DNA of 32,470 nt from Moraxellaceae bacterium (GTDB taxonomy: Bacteria; Pseudomonadota; Gammaproteobacteria; Pseudomonadales; Moraxellaceae). The translations under genes and the position numbers were made by a program. The notes under the pieces are model-generated. The model saw only the letters and a list, made by a program, of their open reading frames with translations, searched no databases and was not told where the DNA came from. The stretch's first letter is position 1; each line of letters starts with the position of its first letter. The stretch is from positions 4,006-36,475 of the forward strand of contig DPJB01000005.1 in the NCBI GenBank assembly GCA_003543245.1, read 5' to 3'. Positions 24,515 to 32,285 of this stretch are shown here, piece after piece.

Positions 24515-24548
24515 AAAAAAGAGGCCCGGATTACCGGGCCTCTTTTTT
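24515..24548. terminator. Strong intrinsic terminator after the RND operon
   Basis: Six A, GAGGCCCGG, loop ATTA, CCGGGCCTC, six T: a perfect nine-pair stem with flanking A and T tracts, functional in both orientations in principle. It closes the adaptor-permease operon and separates it from the next gene. Confidence 0.93.
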
Positions 24549-24612
24549 ATGACGGCCTCGCCTGTATCATGCGGTTCGGTTTTTTATCAGGCCTCTGTGC
24601 AAGGATGTACCC

Positions 24613-25617
24613 ATGAGGAGTTTCCCCCGGTTTCTGGTTTCACTGTTGTTTGTGCTGGGTTTGCTGGCGACTGGCATGGCAAATGCCAGTGGCAGTCGCT
24701 GCGAGCGACCACGGTTGAAGACAGCGCAATCGTTGCCTGTTGCCGCACCGGGTGAGGTGACTGTTGCGACACAAAACCTGTGGCGGTTGTTTGATGATGT
24801 CGATAATGGCTGGGAAGTGGCCACGCCTGAAAAATACCGGCTAAAGCTGGGCAAGCTGGCACACCAGTTGGTGGATGTGTTGCAGGTGCCGGATGTTGTC
24901 GCGGTACAGGAAGCCGAGAACCAGGCGGTGTTGCGTGCACTGGCGGCGGAGGTTGCTCGCCAGTCGGGACGCCGGCCCTATCAGGCCATACTGGTCGAGG
25001 GTCAGGACCCGGGCGGCATTGATGTCGGTTTTCTGGTGCGGCCCGACTGGAAAGTGCAGTCGGTGACGCCGCTGCTCGCGGGCCTGCGCATGGATGGCAA
25101 GCCGTTGTTTGACCGGCCACCGCTGCATCTGGCGGTGCTGGATGACAAGGGCGGAAAGCTTGAGCTGATCAATGTCCACCTCAAGTCCCTGCGGGGTTCC
25201 GACAAGCCGGCCAAGGCCCTGAAAATTGCCGAGAAGCGCCGGCAGCAGGCGGCTGCACTGGCTGGCTGGTGGCGGCAGTACCGGCAGGCACACCCGCAGG
25301 CGCAGGTGCTGATGCTGGGGGACTTCAATGCCACACCGGAAGTGCTGGGGAATGTGGATGTTCTCGGCAAGCTGCAGGCGGCGGGCCTGAGTATGCTGGG
25401 GCAGCGGCTGCCCGAGGCAGAGCGCTACAGCTATGTTTTCCAGTGCCGCCCCGATCTCATCGACAATATCCTGGCCAGTCCTGCGCTGGTGCCACGCGTC
25501 AGTTCGGTGCGTGCCAGTCGCGGTAATGCAGATGCCCACCGGAGCATGGTAAAAGTGACGGACTCCGCGGTGGGCAGTTCGGATCACGATGCGCTGCTTG
25601 TCTATCTGCAGCGGTAG
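24613..25617 (+). CDS. Secreted endonuclease/exonuclease/phosphatase family protein
   Basis: A 334-aa protein of the DNase I-like EEP superfamily with a Sec signal peptide (cleavage near MANA-SGS, residue 25). Superfamily catalytic motifs are present: ATQNLWRLF (Asn), VVAVQEAEN (metal-binding Glu), INVHLKS (His), LMLGDFNATPEV (Asp and Asn) and the terminal SSDHDALLVY (Asp-His). The set suits a Mg-dependent phosphodiesterase that may act on DNA, RNA or phospholipid outside the cytoplasm; substrate cannot be assigned. ATG 24613 has AAGGATG upstream. It follows the RND terminator and probably has its own promoter. The MBL-fold gene starts 47 bases downstream. Confidence 0.88.
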   Translation: MRSFPRFLVSLLFVLGLLATGMANASGSRCERPRLKTAQSLPVAAPGEVTVATQNLWRLFDDVDNGWEVATPEKYRLKLGKLAHQLVDVLQVPDVVAVQEAENQAVLRALAAEVARQSGRRPYQAILVEGQDPGGIDVGFLVRPDWKVQSVTPLLAGLRMDGKPLFDRPPLHLAVLDDKGGKLELINVHLKSLRGSDKPAKALKIAEKRRQQAAALAGWWRQYRQAHPQAQVLMLGDFNATPEVLGNVDVLGKLQAAGLSMLGQRLPEAERYSYVFQCRPDLIDNILASPALVPRVSSVRASRGNADAHRSMVKVTDSAVGSSDHDALLVYLQR

Positions 25618-25664
25618 GGGTTCGTTCCGGTAGCGACGTTTTCATTCAGGCACAGGATTTTCGC

Positions 25665-26702
25665 ATGGCAGACAAACCTTCCCGTCGTCACGAGCCGCAC
25701 CTGCGGGTGGAAAAGCCGCGTGACCGGTTGCTTGCCCGTCCGGCACATCGTTATCCGGTGACGGAGCACTGCAATGGAGAGCAGTTTTTTAACACTGCTG
25801 TACCCGCACGTGACCTGGGGCAGGTTTTTACCTGGCTGCGCAATCGCCAGCCCTCGCGCTGGCCGGGTTGGGTGGAAAACGAAAAATTTACACTGCCACC
25901 GGAGCGTCACTCCACGCAGATCCGCGACTGGCGCGTGACGTTCATCAATCATGCCACCATGCTGCTGCAGATCGGTCCGTACAACCTGCTGACCGATCCG
26001 GTGTGGTCCGAGCGGGTGAGTCCGTTCAGTTATGTTGGTCCGCGCCGCGTGCGTGCGGCAGGCGTCGCCTTGCAGGATCTGCCCCCGATTGATGTGGTGC
26101 TGCTCAGTCACAATCATTATGACCATCTTGATCTGGCGACACTGAAGTGGCTGGAGCGACGGGATCATCCGCAGATTGTTACCGGTCTGGGTAATGCCGC
26201 ACTGTTGCATGCGAATGGCATCCGGCATGTCAGCGAGCTCGACTGGTGGCATCACATCACGCATGGCGACATGAAAATCCATTTTGTGCCGGCGCAGCAT
26301 TTTTCCGGCCGGGGTTTGCGTGACCGTGACATGAGCCTGTGGGGCGGACTGTGGGTGCAGACATCAGCGGGAGCAATGTTCTTTGCCGGGGATACCGGCT
26401 ACGGTCCGCACTTCCGCGAAATACGGGAACGCCTCGGCAAGCCGCGACTGGCGCTGTTGCCGATCGGCGCCTATGAGCCGTACTGGTTCATGGGGCCGGT
26501 GCACATGAATCCGGATGATGCCGTGAAAGCGCATCAGGATCTGGATGCGGATGTGTCAGTGGCCATTCATTTCAATACCTTCCAGCTTACTGACGAAACC
26601 ATCGATCGCCCGGTCAGGGATCTGGCGGAGGCCCTGCAAAAGCATGGGGTAGAGCCCGCCCGCTTTGTCGTGCTGAAAGAGGGAGAGGGCAAGGTACTGT
26701 AG
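25665..26702 (+). CDS. MBL-fold metallo-hydrolase, NAPE-PLD-like
   Basis: A 345-aa metallo-beta-lactamase-fold hydrolase of the Lactamase_B_2 group. The zinc motif SHNHYDHLD (HxHxDH) is intact, preceded by GPYNLLTDPVWSERVSP. Further ligands are in PAQHFSGRG, FFAGDTGYGP and VAIHFNTF. The long N-terminal region and the WGGLW and GAYEPYWFMGPVHMNP segments resemble N-acylphosphatidylethanolamine phospholipase D and bacterial homologues, suggesting action on phospholipid-like phosphodiesters. There is no signal peptide. ATG 25665 has AGGA eight to nine bases upstream. It lies 47 bases after the EEP gene, so co-transcription of two phosphodiesterase-like enzymes is plausible. Confidence 0.85.
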   Translation: MADKPSRRHEPHLRVEKPRDRLLARPAHRYPVTEHCNGEQFFNTAVPARDLGQVFTWLRNRQPSRWPGWVENEKFTLPPERHSTQIRDWRVTFINHATMLLQIGPYNLLTDPVWSERVSPFSYVGPRRVRAAGVALQDLPPIDVVLLSHNHYDHLDLATLKWLERRDHPQIVTGLGNAALLHANGIRHVSELDWWHHITHGDMKIHFVPAQHFSGRGLRDRDMSLWGGLWVQTSAGAMFFAGDTGYGPHFREIRERLGKPRLALLPIGAYEPYWFMGPVHMNPDDAVKAHQDLDADVSVAIHFNTFQLTDETIDRPVRDLAEALQKHGVEPARFVVLKEGEGKVL

Positions 26703-26742
26703 TCCTGCTCCAAGCCATTAATCAGTCTGGTGACCATGGGTC

Positions 26743-26771
26743 TTGCTTCTAGACGGTCGGTCTACTAGAGT
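26743..26771 (+). promoter_or_regulatory. Promoter and NemR-like operator upstream of the TetR gene
   Basis: TAGACGGTCGGTCTA (26750-26764) is a dyad with TAGAC/GTCTA arms, extended outward by CTAG-containing flanks. It fills the spacer between a candidate -35 TTGCTT (26743-26748) and -10 TAGAGT (26766-26771), which are 17 bases apart. Binding there would block RNA polymerase, consistent with autorepression. It resembles the operator before the Old Yellow Enzyme gene at 12 of 15 positions. Confidence 0.65.
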
Positions 26772-26796
26772 TGCCGTATTGATTCAGGGCATGACC

Positions 26797-27408
26797 ATGC
26801 GTAACGACACCCCCTACAAGGACACCCGTGAGCACTTGCTGGCTACTGGCGAAGCCATTATCCGGGGCAAGGGCTTTGCGGCGGTTGGTCTGGCCGAGAT
26901 TCTGGCCGGGGCCGATGTGCCCAAGGGTTCGTTCTACCACTATTTCAAGTCCAAGGAAGCCTTTGGCGTGGACATGCTGGTGCGTTACTTCGAGCACTAC
27001 GCCCGCCAGTTCGACAAGCTGATGTTGGGGCCGGGCAGCACGGCACGTGAGTGCCTGCTGGACTATTACCGGCGCTGGGCCAGCCATGAGGCAGGTAACT
27101 GCCAGCAGGCCTGCCTGGCCGTGAAACTGTCTGGCGAAGTATCAGACTTGTCCGAGCCCATGCGCGAGGCGCTGGCTGCGGGCATGCAGCAGGTAGAGGC
27201 ACGTCTGGCAGAAACCATTCGCACTGGCCAGACAGATGGCTCGCTTGACGCTGGGCTTGATGCGCCGGCCGTGGCGGCATCGCTGTATACGCTGTGGGTG
27301 GGTGCAGAGTTGATGGCCAAGGTGCAGCGCTCATCCGTGCCGCTGCAACAGGCGCTGAAGCAGACGGAGATGATGCTGTCACCACCACGATCTCCCGCGA
27401 TGCATTGA
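26797..27408 (+). CDS. TetR/AcrR family repressor, NemR-like
   Basis: A 203-aa DNA-binding repressor. The N-terminal helix-turn-helix is typical: TREHLLATGEAIIRGKGF, then VGLAEILAGADVPKGSFYHYFKSKEAFG, ending near residue 55. The C-terminal ligand domain carries Cys in GNCQQACLAVKLSG, candidate sensors if this is a NemR-type repressor responding to electrophiles. The start is ATG 26797, because AGGG lies seven bases upstream; ATG 26791 is possible, and an upstream TTG at 26743 coincides with the promoter. It precedes an Old Yellow Enzyme gene, the same pairing as nemR-nemA of E. coli. Regulation by its own product is suggested by two matching operators. Confidence 0.88.
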   Translation: MRNDTPYKDTREHLLATGEAIIRGKGFAAVGLAEILAGADVPKGSFYHYFKSKEAFGVDMLVRYFEHYARQFDKLMLGPGSTARECLLDYYRRWASHEAGNCQQACLAVKLSGEVSDLSEPMREALAAGMQQVEARLAETIRTGQTDGSLDAGLDAPAVAASLYTLWVGAELMAKVQRSSVPLQQALKQTEMMLSPPRSPAMH

Positions 27409-27471
27409 AAAACATGTAATGCCGGTGCCGATCGTTTTGCAGCCGAAGATTTTTACGCAAGAACAGTAATC

Positions 27472-27492
27472 AATGGCGTCAGCCATTTTTTT
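27472..27492 (+). terminator. Weak intrinsic terminator between the TetR and OYE genes
   Basis: AATGGC, loop GTCA, GCCATT, followed by five more T: a six-pair stem with a T-run. It lies directly before the second operator and suggests that the reductase gene is transcribed from its own promoter rather than by read-through. Confidence 0.6.
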
Positions 27493-27500
27493 AACCGTAA

Positions 27501-27521
27501 GACTAGTCGATTGGTCTAGTC
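27501..27521 (+). promoter_or_regulatory. NemR-like operator upstream of the Old Yellow Enzyme gene
   Basis: A dyad with GACTAG and CTAGTC as outer arms. Its core TAGTCGATTGGTCTA (27504-27518) matches the operator before the TetR gene at 12 of 15 positions. It ends 21 bases before the ATG at 27543, so a repressor bound here would cover the likely promoter or start region. A candidate -35 TTTAAC and -10 near 27514-27520 are poor matches. Confidence 0.65.
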
Positions 27522-27542
27522 AGGACTCAGCAGGAGATACAT

Positions 27543-28637
27543 ATGTCCGGCAAACTTTTTACCCCGGTAACCATTGGTGGTTTTACCCTGCCCAATCGCG
27601 TGCTCATGGCACCGCTGACGCGCATGCGCTCCAGTCAGCCGGGTGATGTACCCAATGAACTGATGCAGGCCTATTACGTGCAGCGCGCCAGCGCCGGGAT
27701 GATCATTGCAGAGGCCACGCAGATTTCGCCACAGGGCAAGGGTTACATGGATACCCCCGGTATTTACAGTGCCGAACAGGTGGCGGGCTGGAAGAAGATC
27801 ACGCAGGCCGTGCATGAGGCCAACGGCCATATCTGCCTGCAGCTCTGGCATGTCGGCCGTGTCTCGCATCACTCGCTGCAGCCGGACCAGCAGTTGCCGG
27901 TATCGGCCTCTGCCATACCCTATGAAAACCGCACGACAGTGCGTGGTGAGGATGGCAAGGTCAAGCGTGTGGCCTGTGATACTCCACGTGCACTGGAGCT
28001 GACCGAAATTCCCGGACTGATCGAGGACTACCGACGTGCGACAGTGAATGCGCGCGAGGCCGGTTTCGACATGGTTGAAGTGCATGCCGCCCATGGCTAT
28101 CTGCTGCACCAGTTCCAGTCGGCCACCAGTAACCAGCGTAATGACGCTTACGGCGGCTCACTGGAGAACCGTGCGCGGCTGACACTGGAGGTGCTGGATG
28201 CCGTGATTGGTGCATGGGATGCAGCGCATGTCGGCATCCGCATCTCGCCGCTGGGCATTTTCAACGGCCTCGATGATCGTGACGGCCTGGACATGGGGCT
28301 GTATCTGGCCGAGCAGTTTGCCCTGCGGGGGATTGGGTACCTGCACCTGTCCGAGCCGGACTGGGCCGGTGGTCCGGTACTTAACGAGGAATTCCGTGTC
28401 GCCCTGCGTGCCCGCTTCCCCGGCATCATCATTGCGGCAGGCAACTATTCGGTGGAAAAGGCCGAAGGATTGCTGGAGAAGGGCTTGATTGATGCTGCGG
28501 CATTCGGTCGACCGTTCATTGCCAATCCGGATTTGCCGCAGCGCTTGCGCAAGGGTGCCGAGCTCAACGCGGTCAATGCAGCGACCCTCTATGGTGGCGG
28601 TGCAGAAGGCTATACGGATTATCCTGCGTTGGCCTGA
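27543..28637 (+). CDS. Alkene reductase, Old Yellow Enzyme family (NemA-like)
   Basis: FMN-dependent NAD(P)H oxidoreductase that reduces activated C=C bonds (enones, maleimides) and often nitro compounds. The (beta/alpha)8 barrel is seen from FTPVTIGGFTLPNRVLMAPLTRMR to the C-terminal FGRPFIANPDLPQRL. Family landmarks are LQLWHVGRVSH, VEVHAAHGYLLHQF (flavin/substrate His region) and SNQRNDAYGGSLENRAR. The 364-aa length is typical. ATG 27543 has AGGAGA six bases upstream. It is controlled, by inference, by the TetR-type repressor encoded upstream through the operator at 27501-27521, and is closed by a terminator 23 bases downstream. No gloA-type glyoxalase follows, unlike the E. coli nem operon. 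Confidence 0.93.
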   Translation: MSGKLFTPVTIGGFTLPNRVLMAPLTRMRSSQPGDVPNELMQAYYVQRASAGMIIAEATQISPQGKGYMDTPGIYSAEQVAGWKKITQAVHEANGHICLQLWHVGRVSHHSLQPDQQLPVSASAIPYENRTTVRGEDGKVKRVACDTPRALELTEIPGLIEDYRRATVNAREAGFDMVEVHAAHGYLLHQFQSATSNQRNDAYGGSLENRARLTLEVLDAVIGAWDAAHVGIRISPLGIFNGLDDRDGLDMGLYLAEQFALRGIGYLHLSEPDWAGGPVLNEEFRVALRARFPGIIIAAGNYSVEKAEGLLEKGLIDAAAFGRPFIANPDLPQRLRKGAELNAVNAATLYGGGAEGYTDYPALA

Positions 28638-28660
28638 CAGCCTGGCCGAACGAACAGGGA

Positions 28661-28685
28661 AACCGGCCGCCATGGCCGGTTTTTT
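28661..28685 (+). terminator. Intrinsic terminator after the Old Yellow Enzyme gene
   Basis: AACCGGCC, loop GCCAT, GGCCGGTT and a T-run: an eight-pair stem ending 48 bases after the stop codon. It separates the nem-like pair from the GMC/ALDH unit. Confidence 0.88.
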
Positions 28686-28861
28686 CTTGCCCGCCTTTAT
28701 GCTCAGCCCGTTATGGGTATGGACATGGCCATGATCCGGGCGGATTGCCTGAAGGGCAGTGATGTGGCCCCCATGGCCAATCCATGAGCCTGCATCGTCC
28801 TTGTCGCCGGCCGTTGCTTTTGGGAGTCTTGTATCACTACAACAAGACCCTTGCGGCCCCT

Positions 28862-30265
28862 ATGAAACGTCTCCCTGTCTATGATGCGCTGGTCATCGGC
28901 GCAGGCATCAGCGGTTCCAATATTGCCTCGCGCCTGCAGGCGGCCGGCATGACGTGCCTGTTGCTGGAGGCAGGCCACTGGTTCAATCGCCACACCTATC
29001 CGCGCAACGAGCGCGACAGCAACGCCAGCCTGTTCTGGGGCGGCGGCATGGAGCTGAATACTTCCACGACCATGGCCATCCTGCGCCCGAAAGTGGTGGG
29101 GGGCGGCTCCATCGTGAACCAGGCCTTGCTGGATGAGTTTGACGGGAGCGCATTTGACAGCTGGCGTGCGCAGTCCGGTATCGACTTTCTGCGGCCAGAG
29201 GTTTTTGCGCCAGTCTATGAGCAGATCAGGAAAGACATTCCCAACGAGAAACTGGATCACGACTTTGATAACGGCAACGCCCGCATCTTTCATGAAGGAC
29301 TGACGGCATGCGGTTATGAAACAGCCAGCCTGACGCGTGCACAGCGAGGTTGCCGGTTTGAGGAAGGCAACGACTGTATCGAGTGTCTTGGCGGCTGCCG
29401 TCTGGACAGCAAGCAGAGCACGCCGGTTGCGGTGCTGCCGAAGGGTTTTGAGCATGGCCTGCAACTGCTGGCGGACTGTGAGGTGACGCAGATCGTGCCG
29501 GGTAGGGATGTGCAGCGTGTGTACGCGCAGCATCCGGCGTACGGTGCCCTGCGTTTTGAAGCAAAACGGATTGTGCTGGCCTCGGGTGCGATCGGGAATT
29601 CAAAACTGCTGCTTGGCTCTGCCGGCTTTTCAGAAAAGCTGCCGATGCTGGGCCAGAACTTCTGGACGCATCCGCAGTACATGATGTTCGGTGTTTATGA
29701 CAAACCGGTACACGCATGGAAGGGGCCGATGCAGTCATGGAAAACATCCGATCCGCGTTTCCGTGCCAAGGGCTTCAAGCTTGAGAACGTTTTTGCGCCA
29801 CCTGTAGCAGTGTCCATGCTGCTGCCAGCACTTGGCCGGGAACTGGCGCGGGACATGCGCAAGCTCGACAGCCTTGCCTCCATTGAAGTGGCCGTGCGCG
29901 ATGTGACGCCAGGCCGGATCACACGCGCGGCCAACGGTGGTGTGACGATTTACAAGGAGCTTGGCGAGGAAGAAAAACGGCGTGTTGATGCCGGCAAGGA
30001 CATTATTCGTGAAACCTTTGCCAGCACCGGCGCCAAACGGGTCATTGATGGCAAGTTCGGTATCGGCCTGCATCTGATGGGAGGTCTTTGCCTCAACCAG
30101 AATGCAAGCGGTGGCTGTATTGCACCGGATTTTCGACTGCACGATTTTCCCGGTATCTGGTGTGCCGACTCGTCCAGCTTTCCGACCGCTCCCGGCATCA
30201 ATCCGTCGCTGACCATCATGGCGCTGGCCCGACTGGCGACCACAAGCATTCTGGAGTCCGCATGA
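28862..30265 (+). CDS. GMC family FAD-dependent oxidoreductase
   Basis: Flavoprotein likely to oxidise an alcohol to an aldehyde or ketone. The FAD dinucleotide motif VIGAGISGSN lies at residues 11-20 and GGGSIVNQALL near 80-90. The C-terminal GMC signature includes HLMGGLCLNQ, IWCADSSSFPTAPGINPSLT and MALARLAT. Four cysteines (164, 172, 175, 179) sit in RGCRFEEGNDCIECLGGC, the region where related GMC enzymes have a Cys-rich loop; cluster binding is not shown. ATG 28862 (467 aa) puts the FAD motif at the usual distance, whereas ATG 28784 adds a basic extension not seen in the family. There is no signal peptide. The stop overlaps the next start (ATGA), so the two are translationally coupled. 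Confidence 0.86.
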   Translation: MKRLPVYDALVIGAGISGSNIASRLQAAGMTCLLLEAGHWFNRHTYPRNERDSNASLFWGGGMELNTSTTMAILRPKVVGGGSIVNQALLDEFDGSAFDSWRAQSGIDFLRPEVFAPVYEQIRKDIPNEKLDHDFDNGNARIFHEGLTACGYETASLTRAQRGCRFEEGNDCIECLGGCRLDSKQSTPVAVLPKGFEHGLQLLADCEVTQIVPGRDVQRVYAQHPAYGALRFEAKRIVLASGAIGNSKLLLGSAGFSEKLPMLGQNFWTHPQYMMFGVYDKPVHAWKGPMQSWKTSDPRFRAKGFKLENVFAPPVAVSMLLPALGRELARDMRKLDSLASIEVAVRDVTPGRITRAANGGVTIYKELGEEEKRRVDAGKDIIRETFASTGAKRVIDGKFGIGLHLMGGLCLNQNASGGCIAPDFRLHDFPGIWCADSSSFPTAPGINPSLTIMALARLATTSILESA

Positions 30266-32217
30266 ACGCCACGCGTTACCTGACCGCACGTGAAGTGTCG
30301 GCGCTGAACCGTCTGGGCGACATCCTGTGCCCCGGTGATGAGGTGCTGCCGACATTCTCTGCCACTGGAGCAGTTGCCCGCTTTGATGACATGGCGGATT
30401 ACATGGTGGTGTCGGATCGTGAGGATCTTAAACTGCTGCTGACCGTATTTTCATTCCTTCCGGCATTCATGATCCGCCTCCTGCTGGTGCTGTTTGGCAG
30501 TATGGAGCGTCTGCCGGCCGCACCAGGATCCCTGGGGCGACTGGTCATGTTCGGACTCAAGGGTGTGGTGACAACCCTGTATTACGGTTTTGCCGACAAT
30601 GATGGCAAAAGCGGAGAGAAAGTAAGGCAGGCACTGGGATGGGATGCCGCCATCCGTTCGCCGGTTTCCCACCATGATGATCTGGTCAATCCCGAGGAAG
30701 TGAATCCCATGAATCAGGCCGTACAGGCTGCTCCCGTGGATGCGGCGGCAGTTTTTTCCCGTGTGCATCAGGCACAGCCGGCATTGCGTGCACTCAGTGT
30801 GCGTGAGCGTCTGGTATATGTGCAGCGGCTCAATGATCTGGTGCGTGACGAGCGTGAATCCATCATTTCCCGTATACAGTCCGAGACCGGAAAATCCCGC
30901 ACGGATGCCCTGATATCAGAAATATTCCCGCTGCTGGAGCACTTTGAGTTTCTGCTCAAGTACGCCGAAAAAGCACTGGCGGATGAAACGGTACCAACGC
31001 CGCTGGCGATGATGGGCAAGAAGTCGAAAATATTCTACGAACCGATGGGCACGATTCTGGTGATCTCGCCCTGGAATTATCCGTTCTATCAGGCACTCAC
31101 GCCAATTACTGTGGCACTGGTAACGGGCAATACCGTGGTCTACAAGCCATCCGAAATAACTCCACTGGAAGGGCTGGTGGAATCGCTGCTGGAACGTGCC
31201 GGCGTGCCGGAGGACTGGGTGCAGATTGTGTATGGCGCCGGTGATGTGGGCAGCCAGTTGATTGACCAGCGTCCTGACAAGATTTTCTTTACCGGCTCGG
31301 TGGCCACCGGCAAGAAAATCATGGCCCAGGCCAGCCAGCAGCTGGTTCCGGTGGAGCTGGAGCTTGGCGGCAAGGACCCCATGCTGGTGTTTGATGACGT
31401 CAATGTTGAGCGTGCCGTACAGGGTGCCCTGTGGGGGACGCTGACCAACAGCGGCCAGAGTTGTACCAGTGTCGAGCGTCTCTATGTGCAGCGCGGTATC
31501 TATAATGATTTCCGTGATCGTCTTGTAGCAGCGGCACGCCAGGTAACGCTGGGAGTGGACAGGGATGGCAATGCCGACATGGGGCGCATGACCAGCCCGC
31601 GTCAGGTTGTCATCGTCAGTGATCTGGTCAGTGATGCCAAAGCGCAGGGGGCCACTCTGCTGTGCGGTAGCGAGTGGGATGGCAGAAGTGACTTCATTCC
31701 ACCCATCATCGTCGAAGGTTCTACGCATGCCATGCGTATCAATCAGGAAGAGCTGTTCGGGCCGGTAGTGACGATTTTCCCGTTTGATACCGAGGAGGAA
31801 GCAATTCGTCTTGCCAATGATTCTGCCTTCGGGCTGTCTGCCAGCGTCTGGTCGGCAGACAAGGTCCGTGCCGAACGGGTTGCCAGGGCGCTGGTGACGG
31901 GTAATGTCTCGATCAACAATGTGATGTTGTCGGAAGGCAACCATTCCTTGCCATTCGGTGGTGTAAAAGATTCCGGCATTGGGCGTTACAAGGGTGTGCA
32001 TGGCCTGCGCGGTTTCTGCAACCAGAAGTCTGTACTGATTGATGGTAACAGCAAGAAGATCGAGGCCAACTGGTATCCCTATACTGCGAAGAAATACGGT
32101 CTTTTCGGGCAGTTGACGCAGGCGCTGTTCAGTCACGGCCCCATGGCGCTGGTGAAATTTGCCCTCAGCGGCATGTCGCTGGAAGGCTATAGCCAGAAGG
32201 CAAAACGCAGTGAATAA
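30262..32217 (+). CDS. Aldehyde dehydrogenase with fused N-terminal helical domain
   Basis: A 651-aa open frame with two parts. Residues 1-149 form a mostly helical domain (LTAREVSALNRLGDILCPGD, then hydrophobic LLTVFSFLPAFMIRLLLVLF) that resembles the gluconate 2-dehydrogenase subunit 3-like partners of GMC enzymes; this match is tentative. Residues 150-651 are a complete NAD(P)-dependent aldehyde dehydrogenase. In ALDH-only numbering the landmarks are PWNYPF (Asn123), FTGSVATGKK, ELGGKD (Glu218), NSGQSC (catalytic Cys252) and LPFGGVKDSGIGRY. ATG 30262 overlaps the GMC stop and has GGAG five bases upstream. An internal ATG at 30709 with a GAGGAAG sequence upstream could start a separate 502-aa ALDH. 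Probably oxidises the aldehyde made by the GMC enzyme; substrate unknown. Confidence 0.85.
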   Translation: MNATRYLTAREVSALNRLGDILCPGDEVLPTFSATGAVARFDDMADYMVVSDREDLKLLLTVFSFLPAFMIRLLLVLFGSMERLPAAPGSLGRLVMFGLKGVVTTLYYGFADNDGKSGEKVRQALGWDAAIRSPVSHHDDLVNPEEVNPMNQAVQAAPVDAAAVFSRVHQAQPALRALSVRERLVYVQRLNDLVRDERESIISRIQSETGKSRTDALISEIFPLLEHFEFLLKYAEKALADETVPTPLAMMGKKSKIFYEPMGTILVISPWNYPFYQALTPITVALVTGNTVVYKPSEITPLEGLVESLLERAGVPEDWVQIVYGAGDVGSQLIDQRPDKIFFTGSVATGKKIMAQASQQLVPVELELGGKDPMLVFDDVNVERAVQGALWGTLTNSGQSCTSVERLYVQRGIYNDFRDRLVAAARQVTLGVDRDGNADMGRMTSPRQVVIVSDLVSDAKAQGATLLCGSEWDGRSDFIPPIIVEGSTHAMRINQEELFGPVVTIFPFDTEEEAIRLANDSAFGLSASVWSADKVRAERVARALVTGNVSINNVMLSEGNHSLPFGGVKDSGIGRYKGVHGLRGFCNQKSVLIDGNSKKIEANWYPYTAKKYGLFGQLTQALFSHGPMALVKFALSGMSLEGYSQKAKRSE

Positions 32218-32285
32218 ACACCTGCTGCTGGCTAATTGCTGCAGTCAGGAGCAGGATCACGCAAGACAAGAGATTGACTGATTTT

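Noticed and set aside
30088..30261. Extension of the aldehyde dehydrogenase frame upstream of 30262
   Set aside because: It overlaps conserved C-terminal GMC sequence in another frame and is Arg/Ser-rich; the ATGA overlap at 30262 is the natural start.
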